Source: Limnomonas spitsbergensis (taxonomy: Eukaryota; Chlorophyta; Chlorophyceae; Chlamydomonadales). From it: a DNA stretch of 64,000 bases. Every line of letters starts with the position of its first letter. Position 1 is the first letter of the stretch. The DNA lies in assembly GCA_037349105.1 (NCBI GenBank), contig JAYJMM010000100.1, forward strand, positions 1,520,501-1,584,500. Direction: 5' to 3'. This document shows, one piece after another, positions 8,417-16,879 of this stretch. The notes beneath the pieces are model-generated. The model saw nothing but the letters and a program-made list of their open reading frames with translations. It did no database searches and was not told where the DNA came from. The translations under genes were made by a program, and so were the position numbers.

Positions 8417-11400
8417 ATGAGTCTCATTGCCAGCCGGAGCCGAACTGCTGGCCTCAGAAGCAGCGAGGTCGCCCCAACAACAGGGAAAACAGGCAGGAAC
8501 GCTATACTGCGCCACCGTGCAGGAACAGCGGCATTGTCTGCATTGCCGTCCTCGTCTCGGATGCAGCTTATTATGGGACAGTCTGTCGCAGCTCCTGCGA
8601 GAGCCGAGTCGCGGCGTAGGTTTTGCCATGTCACTCAAGCAGCGATGGACGTCTCGTCATCGAGCAACCCGCTTATGCGGTGAGTTAGTAAGAAGCAAAT
8701 CCAGCAGTTGACAATCCAGAGGTAGCGCACGCAGAATGTGTGTTCGATGGATATCGCTTCGTTCCACGACCCGCAGATGAAACATTCAGTCGATCATTCA
8801 ACATGTCGTCCATGCCTTGTTTGTGGGGGTGTGAGGGCGCCGTCTGCTTGTGTGCATGGCCGACTTTGGCAACCTTTTCTCATAATCGTTTACTAGGTAC
8901 AATTACATATGCACGATAGCCACGAACAGTTTACAATCCGTGCATTTATGTGGGTGTGAGGTCCATGTGTATTTGCGAGGTGCATGGGTGCAATGTGCAT
9001 GGGCGTGTGCTTGTCTCTTGAGGTGCATACGTGTGTGCATGCACGCGTATTGCATTTGTGTCGGGTGCATGTGTGTATGCATGTCAATGAGATGCAAGGG
9101 GTGTGCATGCACTCATGGTGCATGGACGCTTGGTGCATGCACGCGAGGTGTATGTATGCAAGATGCAAATGTCGGGCATGTGTGTGACTGTGTGAGGTGG
9201 ATGTGTGTGAGTTGCCTGCTCGCAAGTCGCTGTCATGTGTGCACGCTAGGTGCATGTGTTCATAGCACATACCGTAGTCACAGATGTATTTCGTTGTTTT
9301 GATCGTTGTCCAGGGAGCAGCGAAATCAATTGTGGAAATGTTTTTGACTGGAATTTTTCATGTCAAGAGGCAATCAAAACAATCACCAAAACAGCGACTT
9401 TTTAAGCAACAATGAACTTCGAAAACAACGAAACACGTCCGTGACTACGGTACATGCGAGGTGCATGAGCACGAGGCGCATGTGTCTTTGTGAGGTGCAT
9501 GGATAGTTGGGTACACATAAATTTAAATCTGGTGGGTCGTGGACAGCAGGTGGCAGGATACCTGCGTAGCAGATGCATTCACGCTGGCCCTGAGCACTGT
9601 CTAACAGCCTGGGCTTCGTGTCAAGGTTCAACCCTAGTTTAAGCCCTACACCCTTAACCCTAACAGCCTATACTTGCCATGAGCGCAGGGTTCCCCAGGG
9701 TACTCTTCTCACCCGAGTGGACGGCAGTAGAATCACTGTCAGTGACGTCACGGATGGCAAAGTCGTGCTGGCCCTGCTGCGCCACCTTGGATGACCTGTG
9801 AGTGCCGGCCGCAGATAACCGATAACCTAAACCGATTACCTAAACCCTAAACTGATTACCTAAACCCTAAACCGATTACCTAAACCCTAAACTGATTACC
9901 TAAACCCTGCTGCGCCACCTCCGATGACCAATGAGTGCAGGATGAGCAGATGACCCTAAACCATGAACCCTGCTGCGCCACTTCGGATGACCCGTGTGTG
10001 CTGGTAGCAGATAACCCTAAACCCTCACCCCCTTCACCCTCAAACTTGCTGCGCTACTTCAGGTGACCTGTGAGTGCCGGTAGCAGATGGCGAGAAACCC
10101 TAAACCCTAAATCCTGCTGCGCTACCGTAAGTCACCTGTGAATGCAGGTGTGACAAAAAACCCTCAACCCTTAACCCTGCTGTGCCACCTTAAGTGACCC
10201 GTGGGTGACAGTAGCAGATGACCCTTAACCATAAACGCTGCTGCGCTTCCTCGAGTGACCCGCTAGTGCCGGTGTGGCAGATGTTGTGTATTTTTGAAGT
10301 TGTTTCAGCAGGCAAGGAGTAAGGTGACACAACAGGGAGCAACGTCATGCTGTTTCCACTCCGCTGCATCTCCTGAGGATTGGGCAGCCCAGCCCTGACC
10401 CATCCTGCCATGCCGTGCTGTGCCATGCCTCCACCCTTAATAAACCCTTTGCCCCTCAGATGGGCTGGGAGCAAGACAGGTATCTGCTCTTTCTGATCCT
10501 CCAATTATATGCCTACCCGCCTTGATCTGCCATCGATGAGGTCCTGTCCTGCCCCACCCTTCTTGCCCCCTTCATAAAACCCGCCTCGCCTCGACCCTCC
10601 TGTCCCCGCCCCTGTCAGCTGTGCTGGGAGCAAGCCAAGAATCTGCTCCCCATGGTCCCTCAGTCCAACGCCGCTATCCCCTCTGCTCACACACACACAC
10701 ACACACCTCGTATGCCCCTGATCTCCTCACCCCTTCCCCCTTCATTCAGCTGTGCTGGGAGCAGGCCAAGAACCTGCTTCCTATGGTCCCTCAGTTCAAT
10801 GCTGCCAGCCATCGGCTTGCCCCGCCTCTCATAGGTCCCTTACCCGCTTCGCCCCTTCTTCCCGTTCAGCTATGCTGGGAGCAGGCCAAGAACCTGCTCT
10901 CTATGGTCCCTCAATTCAACGCTGCCGGCTATCGGCTGGCTGCCGTGTCTATCGGCACCCCTGAAGGCGCCAGGACGTTCTGCCAGGACGTACCCTTCCC
11001 GCCAGAGCTGCTGTACCTGGACAGCCCGGACCGCGAGTGAGTGTAGGTTGTTGTAGGTAGGATCTATGATCCTAAACCCCGAATCTGCAGGGTATGAACA
11101 CGTTTTTAGACGGGTGTTCTTCCCGCCCCGTCCGAGCTGCTTTACCTGGATAGCCTGGATCGCGAGTGAGTGGCTGGTAAGGGGCAGGTTGTTGTAGCTG
11201 AGACGTATGATCTTTAACCCGGAATCTGCAGGGTGCAAACACATTTGTAGACGGGTGTTCTTCCCGCCCTGTCCGAGCTGCCCTACCTGGACAGCTCAGA
11301 TCATGCGTCAGTGGCTGCTAGGGTGTAGGGTTTTGGAGCTGGGGCGTATGACCTTCACACCCGCAAGTTAGGCTGTTATATTTTTCAGGTTTAAGACTTG

Positions 11401-14400
11401 AAATCTACAGCCTTTATTTTAAAAGACCTCAAAACCGTTTATCCCACAGCCTTGCTCCAAGGGTCCAAAACTCTGGAACCTACTATTCACAACCCTAAAC
11501 ACCAAAGGCCGCAAAGCGATTGACCTCAAACCCATGATTCACAGCCTCAAGTCCACAGGGCCCCAAAACACTCAACCCAAAATTCTGAATCTTGAACCCC
11601 TTGGTCAGTGTGTTTGAGGTGGTCTATGTGGGGCTGGAAGGTCCGTCTTGATGCCGTTTTCCCGCTCAAATCAGCAGGAAAACAGCATCATGACGGACCT
11701 TTCAGATTCTTTGAGGCTCTCAGGCTTCTCATGGATTTTCTCGAGGCACCCAACACTTCAAAAAGGCCCACCTAGAAAAACCATGCATGAATGCGGCAGG
11801 TGTCAACCTCTTCTTGTGTGTCTCCTCTCAGGTTCTATAAGGCTCTCAGGCTCAAGGACGGCGTCTTCTCCATGTTCCAGGGCGCGTCCTCCATTGAGGT
11901 GGGGTTCAGGGTTGTCGTATGGGAAGAGTGTCTAGGGTTTTAGGTAACATTTAGGGGATATGGTAAGAGTGTCTTAAGTTTCACGTTTGAGGACAATGGG
12001 AAGAGTATACAGAGGTTAAGGTTAACATTTGAAGGTTTTAGGAAGAGTGTCCAGGGTTAAGACTTAACGTTTGAGGGATACCCCGCAGGCCCGCAGAGTT
12101 TTAAGTTACCCGGACAAAATAGGCATTCTGTCGTTCTGTCAGGGTGCAGCATACATTGTGTTGGTGGGGAGGTCATGGGTCGAATTTCAGGGCTAAGGGT
12201 TCAGGTTTAAGGGTTGTTTTGTTGGATTTTTGTAATGTTAACAAATCAGTCGTCTTCTCTTTCTTCCAGGGCGTGTCCTCCATCGAGTGGGGTGGAAGGA
12301 TAAAGGCTGAGTGTCAAGGTTACGGTTCACGGTTAGAGCGTTGAGCTTAAGGTTACCGGTTGCTAAAACGAAGAGGCATGTTCTCCTTTTCCATGTTGCA
12401 GTATCCATGCAGGTGGGATAGAGGGTCACCAGGGGCTGAGGGATACTGTGTCAAGGGTTAAAATTTGAGGGTAATCTTGCAATTCATGTCTGAGGGTTAG
12501 CCTCACTTTTAGCCGATGTTTAAAAATCCATGATAATCTTTTGTACGTCCAGCATTCCTATTTGGAGGAGCCGGGGTGACCAGGATCTACTCCCTCGTCC
12601 CTCTCCCTCAAAAGCATTGCCTTTTGACTCTCCGAGTGTATGCTGATCTCCCTTGCCAGCCGTCTCTTCATGTCCTTTCCACCCCTCAAGTTGATGCTGA
12701 CCTCCTGCTGCAGTAGTGGGCACGACCGCTACTTTTCTGCAGTCCTTCTCCCCTTCCGCTGAACCAGCCTACCCCATCTGATACTGCCCACCTGCCAGCG
12801 TGCTGCCCACCCCCCTCTGCTGCCCCCCTCCCCCTCCTTCAAATCCCCCTGCGTTTAATATCATGGCCGCCGCCTCTCTGCTGGCCCTCTTCCCACTCAG
12901 TCAATCCTGCTTAACCCATCTGATACCGTCCATCTGCCAGTGTGCAGCCCTTCCCCCTTTGCCCCCTTGAACCACTCTTCATATCCTGTCGACCCTCGAA
13001 TTGATGCAGGCTCCCCCCCCCCAACCCACCTCCCTCACGAGCATCTTCTCCCAACCCCTCCTGCTGAACACTCAATTAAAATGCCACACTGACCTTCTAC
13101 CCCCATTCCCCCTGCACGCACCCACTTGGCCTCTTCTGTTTGGGACTCAATTCGAAGGCTTGGATGAAGAAGGTGAGCTGGGGCCATGCGGGATGTGGGA
13201 CCCCTCTAAACCAGTTGAGGGTTAAGGGCTCATCCCTAGGCTTTCCCTGTATCAGTACTTGTGTAGGGTTACGGTTTGATGATAAAACCCCTGAACCCTT
13301 AACCTTGGTGCCAGTACAGGGTTAAGGGTTGAGGGCTTAGGCCCCATGTACACTGGATTTGAGCAAGGCTGGCGTTTCCATGCAGAATAACAAGATGATG
13401 CCGTTTTTGCCCTTGCCTAAATTCTAGTTCCAATCCTGCCCCTCCCACCCATGCAGGATTTGAGCAAGGTCGGCAGCGCCATGCAGAATTACAAGATGAT
13501 CGCCCCGGCCAACACAGAGATGACCACGCAGCAGGGCGGCACGTTTGTGTTTGACAACTACGAGCTCCTGTACGGTTGGGAGGTGAGGGTCAAGCAACCG
13601 GATGGGGCATGGCTGGGCGGCGAGCCAGCTGCCGGGAAGGGCCAGGAAGGGAGAAGCCTGCTGCTGCCACGCTCATCAACGTGCATTTTCCGCTGAAATT
13701 AATGTATTTTCCTGACCAGTTTGAAAAGCTGATGAGGCCAGATGCGCAGTATGGGGCCACAAGCCTCCTCCACGAAAGCTCAAACCCCGACTGATATTTA
13801 TTTGTTTTGAATTTCTAGCCTGTGACTTCCACCAACCCATCAGGGTTGGTTCGTTCCGTCCCTGGTGTCGGTGTGCATGCCCACGACGAGGACTTTCCTC
13901 AGACCTGATCCTAAATTTTGAATGTGTAAAAGATCTCACAATTGCTGGACCTCAGACCCCGGAGTCTGAGCCCAGGCGCCCAGCAAGGATGTCCTACAGG
14001 CCTGTTATTTGAATTTAACTATGAGTACCCTCCACACTTCAGGACCTTGGCGTCGGAGCTCATGCGCCCAACAAGGATGTCCTCCAGGCATGTGATTGAA
14101 ATTTGAATTTGCACACCCTCCACACTTCAGGACCTTGGCGTCGGAGCTCGTGCGCCTAACAAACGTCCCACAACAAGAATGTCCCACGTGCCTGAAATTT
14201 GAATTTTAGCGTCCTGCTTTCTTTAAATCCCAGCATCGGAGCTCACGCGCCCAACACTGAAGTGCCACAACCTTCAAATTTGAATTTGAGCGCCCTCCAC
14301 ACTTCAGGACCCTGGTGTCCGAGCTCTTGCACGGGCCTAACAAGATCGACAAATACGCCTTAGCTTAGAATTTGAATTGAGTCTGCATTCCACTTTGAGC

Positions 14401-14758
14401 AGGCCTGTGCCCGTAATTTGAATTTGAATCTCCGCGCCCTTCACAATTTAGGACCCTTGCATCAGAGCTCAAGCGCCCAACAGAGACATCCTTTAGGCCT
14501 GTCCCTGAAGTCCGAACTTGAATTTGAACACCCTCCTCAATTCAGGACCCCGGCGTAGGAGCTCACGCGCCTAACGACGACGTTCTTCAGGCCTGCTGCT
14601 CCTCAAGCGGCCCGCCAGGAGGGTTTACCTACCCCCCTCTGGGAGGGCCTGCCTATCCCCCTCTAGGAGTGCCTTCCTACCGCCCACCCAACGCTGGGCC
14701 TGGCTACCCCCCCGGTGGTGGGCCTGTCATGCCCCCGCCTGTCTTGAGGAGATTTTAG
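8417..14758 (+). CDS. SELENOU: Selenoprotein U-type peroxiredoxin-like protein (AhpC-TSA_2 / PRXL2), plastid-targeted
   Basis: Six exons join in phase: 8417-8679, 9689-9797, 10870-11036, 11832-11898, 13457-13582 and 14546-14758. All have GT-AG sites and total 945 nt, giving 314 residues if the TGA at codon 123 is read through. Residues 1-70 are Ser/Arg/Ala-rich, like a plastid transit peptide. The thioredoxin-fold core follows: TVSDVTDGKVVLALLRHLG, then U123-P-L-C126, then WEQAKNLL, AAVSIGTPEGARTF, FPPELLYLD, FYKALRL, QQGGTFVF and HAPNDDVLQACC. These blocks occur in this order in plant PRXL2-type proteins, where the motif is CxxC. Members of this family are thought to be thiol or selenol redox enzymes. 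The last 45 residues form a Pro/Gly/Tyr-rich tail unusual for the family. Introns are full of junction copies. If UGA is not recoded, the product would end before the active site. Confidence 0.85.
8680..9688 (+). other. SelU intron 1 with GTGCATG-rich low-complexity stretch
   Basis: Intron with donor GTGAGT and acceptor GCGCAG. From about 8935 to 9260 it is a run of imperfect GTGCATG/TGTGCATG motifs that generates spurious frames on both strands. 9440-9500 has further GAGGTGCATG motifs. Confidence 0.6.
9792..9794 (+). other. SELENOU: In-frame TGA, predicted selenocysteine codon
   Basis: The codon lies between GGA and CCT at the end of exon 2, at the position where homologues have the first Cys of the RHFGCPxCWE-type motif. 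Reading it as Sec gives the UxxC motif typical of SelU proteins. The frame is open for 122 codons before it and 191 after it across four junctions. Five of six decayed copies of this junction downstream also keep TGA at the equivalent place, so a single-base sequencing error is unlikely. A SECIS element was not found by eye. Confidence 0.72.
9904..10275 (+). repeat. Six decayed copies of the SelU exon 2 / intron 2 junction
   Basis: The functional end of exon 2 (CTGCTGCGCCACCTTGGATG, then ACCT and the GTGAGT donor at 9798) is followed by copies starting near 9907, 9969, 10047, 10114, 10177 and 10238. Most keep CTGCTGCG, TGACC, a GTG-AGTG-like donor and a trailing GGTAGCAGAT. Filler between them is CCCTAAACCCT. 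Five of six keep TGA at the Sec position (TCA in the fourth). A separate ACCTAAACCGATT microrepeat lies at 9825-9905. Confidence 0.88.
10455..10835 (+). repeat. Copies of the SelU exon 3 acceptor and 5' coding part
   Basis: Near-intact copies start at 10618 and 10745, each with a C-rich tract, CAG, and coding LCWEQAKNLLPMVPQ. The copy that continues into the full exon starts at 10870. A more decayed copy begins near 10453. Spacing of the close copies is about 125 bp. The first two keep AG acceptors and an open frame, so they could act as alternative acceptors. Confidence 0.9.
11105..11310 (+). repeat. Copies of the SelU exon 3 / intron 3 junction
   Basis: The exon end encoding FPPELLYLD and the GCGAGTGAGTG junction (10998-11042) is copied at about 11117-11172 and 11245-11312. 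Both copies keep CTTCCCGCC, GAGCTGC-TACCTGGA and a GAGTGAGTG or CGTCAGTG end. Confidence 0.88.
11697..11760 (+). repeat. Copy of the SelU exon 4 acceptor side
   Basis: CTTTCAGATTCTTTGAGGCT followed by CTCAGGCTTCTC resembles the functional CTCTCAGGTTCTATAAGGCT and CTCAGGCTCAAG at 11826-11855, about 130 bp downstream. Confidence 0.75.
12265..12300 (+). repeat. Copy of the SelU exon 4 / intron 4 junction
   Basis: TTCCAGGGCGTGTCCTCCAT followed by CGAGTGGGGTGG mirrors the functional end TTCCAGGGCGCGTCCTCCAT and TGAGGTGGGGTTC at 11876-11905. The copy lies about 390 bp downstream in intron 4. The flanking GGGTTAAGG-type sequence is telomere-like. Confidence 0.8.
12700..13150 (+). other. SelU intron 4, C-rich tract
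   Basis: Pyrimidine-rich sequence (many CCCCTC/CCTTC runs), with two related blocks around 12765-12830 and 12905-12960 (GCTTAACCCATCTGATAC versus GCCTACCCCATCTGATAC, then CTGCCAGYGTGC). No exon is supported; a reading frame at 13140-13200 does not match the protein family. Confidence 0.55.
13345..13400 (+). repeat. Copy of the SelU exon 5 acceptor side
   Basis: GGATTTGAGCAAGGCTGGCG followed by TTTCCATGCAGAATAACAAG corresponds to the functional exon 5 start GATTTGAGCAAGGTCGGCAG and CGCCATGCAGAATTACAAG at 13457-13495. The copy precedes it by about 105 bp. Confidence 0.85.
13945..14545 (+). repeat. Six decayed copies of the SelU exon 6 acceptor
   Basis: Blocks starting near 13947, 14040, 14128, 14231, 14305 and 14450 share TTCAGGACC-TTGGCGTCGGAGCTC, then GCGCCCAACA and a GTCCTYCAGGCCTG end, followed by ATTTGAATTTG and CCTCCACACTTC. 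The seventh and functional copy begins at 14546 and alone continues into the full terminal exon. Spacing is about 75-145 bp. Confidence 0.9.
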
Positions 14759-14965
14759 ACAGGGCAGACGCAGGCCAGGGGGGGTGCCTGGCAGTGACTT
14801 TGCACCTTCTCGCTTGGGCAGCGAGGTGAGGGGCTTCACGCCTCTATCAGCACACCGTGGGATGGATGCCCGGAAGGAGTGAAACAGCGCCTCATCATCA
14901 GAGATGGGTGGTCCAGGTTGCCCCAAGGATTGCCCTGCCTTTCCAGGACAAAAATAAAGCCAAGT
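14759..14965 (+). other. SelU 3' UTR candidate
   Basis: Sequence after the TAG stop. It contains several inverted segments (for example CACCTTCTCGCT with AGCGAGGTG at 14802-14830, with TGA on both flanks) and an AATAAA at 14953. No stem-loop with the full SECIS core (TGA, unpaired AA or CC, opposing GA) convinced me. Confidence 0.4.
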
Positions 14966-16480
14966 CCCGTTTGGGCGTGAGAGTTAAAGAAAAAAACAGA
15001 CTTAAGTAGCCCTGCCTGCTATGTGACGTGCTCCTGGGGTGATATGGGTTGTCAGGTTTTTAGGGTCTCTGACTGGGTTTAGATGAGGAAAGGCGGGTTT
15101 CCACAAGGAAAGCTGGTTGCTGCCATGCCTGATATATGACGCGCTCCTGGGGAAGCATCTTGCGAGGTGTCCAGAGCGCTGAACTTCCCTTTTTCATAGA
15201 GGGGTGGGCAGGTGATGGCCGGCTTTCCTTGTGGGTCCTGATTGATTCCTTGATATCCAGACCATGTCGGTATAGTTCATGGGTTTTCGGTCAAAATTAG
15301 GGGCACCTCGAATAACCTGCAATGGGCACTCGTAAAATGGCCATGTCCTGGAGTCTTTCAGACTGTACCTGAATTGGAGCATTTCGTATTATCTACATGC
15401 CCATTTGATTTACGGTTCAGATGCCCTAAAGAAACTAGGACAGCGAGCGGAACGACATTGCCCAGCCCTGGGCAAGCAATCAATCACAGACAAGCGGCAA
15501 GGGAATGACCCCCACGGATATACTGCAACATGGCACTCAGATTCTACACTACGGCACTCGGTTGTTTAACGTAGTTCTCAGATTCTACAAATTGGCACTC
15601 AGATTAATGTATCACAAGCTGGAGTTCCTTCCACATGCATATCAGGCAAGATTATCCACTGGTCGTTTTTTGCACAAAAGAGAGGATTCTGAAGCGAATA
15701 GCATGTTTAAGGGTGTGCGTACTATGTGCTCAAACCCTCAACACAAGCAACGCAAATATAGTAAACGTGGAGATAAATAACAGACCTACCGCTCACTGCA
15801 CCTCCAAACAACGAGCGGGGAAGTAACTTCGGTGTATGAGGGTCAAAGATACAAATGATAAACCCTAAACAGTGGATGAGTTATTCAAGGTCACATATTT
15901 AATATTTTTGCAGAGTGACCTTCGGCAAAACAATCCGCTACACATACAATCCTTGCAGCGTTCGGTAAAAACAATCAGCAACATTGCCTCCTACAAACCT
16001 GGGGAGTCCCGGGAAACCTGGTGCAGCAAGCCCTGCCGATCGTAGGCAGGTTGAGGCTTGGTTCTCATCGGCCCAGGGCAGGCTGTTTGAGGGGGGGGGG
16101 GGTTAGGGTTTCCACTGAAAGCCTGCTGCCTGTTACTGGTCGCCCGGCAGTCAGCCTTGGCTGGTCGCCCGGGCAGCCTGAACTGAATAATTTAAATAAA
16201 GCACTGGAAAGCACTGGAAATATGGCTAAGGGCTATTTCAGCTCATTGACTCCTGCGGCCCTAAGATTCCTGCGTCCCTAATCCCCCAAGCAAGCTGCTA
16301 CCCCCCCCCCCTTCAAACGAACAAGCCAGTCTTTCTTTTTCCAGCCTCAGTGCCTCCAACAGCGAGCTGCCCCACAGCCGGCCAAAGGCTGGAACGGGGC
16401 CAGGCCTTGACTGGCTACCAGACGCAGGCCCAAGCTGACCAATTGGCCGTGCATGAGGTCACCGGCCGGAGGGCCATGGG
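14966..16480. other. Intergenic DNA between SelU and the bZIP gene
   Basis: No gene is supported. Small repeats are present: a direct duplication around 15017-15045 and 15125-15150 (ATGTGACGTGCTCCTGGGG versus ATATGACGCGCTCCTGGGG), an inverted CCACAAGGAAAGC/GCTTTCCTTGTGG pair at about 15099 and 15222, and short GGCACTCAGATT units at 15530-15610. These are the ordinary decayed duplications seen throughout the window. Confidence 0.5.
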
Positions 16481-16565
16481 GTAGCTGAAATGTAGCCGAG
16501 CCAGAAAGCCAAGGGGTAGCCGTGTAGCCGAGCCAGAAGGCCAAGGGGTAGCTGAAATGTGGCGG
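16480..16565 (+). repeat. Short tandem duplication
   Basis: Units built from GTAGCTGAAATGTAGCCGAG and CCAGAAAGCCAAGGGGTAGC are repeated with small changes about three times. The region is otherwise unremarkable. Confidence 0.7.
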
Positions 16566-16639
16566 AGCTCGAAATAAGAAACACTGTTCCCACAAGCTGC
16601 TCTACGGTAGGTAGGGACATAAACGGCAGTACACAAATG

Positions 16640-16714
16640 AACTGACAATTTGTGAATGGTACGGAAATTAAGTGTGACAGACTTAATTACTGTACCTTTC
16701 ACAAATTGTCAGTT
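16640..16714. repeat. Long near-perfect hairpin
   Basis: The arm 16640-16673 (AACTGACAATTTGTGAA through AATTAAGT) pairs with 16681-16714 (ACTTAATT through TTCACAAATTGTCAGTT) around the 7 bp loop GTGACAG. Only about four positions of 34 are unpaired. It lies just beyond the 3' end of the bZIP coding sequence. It could be a fold-back/MITE remnant, an RNA processing hairpin or a small-RNA precursor. Confidence 0.85.
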
Positions 16715-16795
16715 CCGGAAGCAGCTGAACAGCCTTCCCAGCTGCAACGGCAGTGCCAGCAGTACAAGCACTACAGGCAGTACCAACAGTAACAC

Positions 16796-16879
16796 CTAGA
16801 CTAAAGGTTGTGGCACTGTTAGGCTACTGCTTCTGCTGCTCTTGCATGCAACCCCTGGTGCTTGCTGCTGCTGCTGCTG
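16796..16879 (-). other. Possible former C-terminus beyond a TAA in the Gln tract
   Basis: The TAA at 16880-16882 sits inside a CAG/CAA run. In the same frame the run continues for five more Gln codons and about 20 further residues to a TAG at 16796-16798. The present stop may be a CAA-to-TAA change that shortened the protein. Confidence 0.4.

Noticed and set aside
8893..9302. Cys/His-rich frames on both strands
   Set aside because: Artefact of the GTGCATG low-complexity run inside SelU intron 1.
14788..14836. SECIS element in the SelU 3' UTR
   Set aside because: There is a stem with TGA on both flanks, but the loop lacks AA or CC and the core spacing is wrong, so I do not call it.
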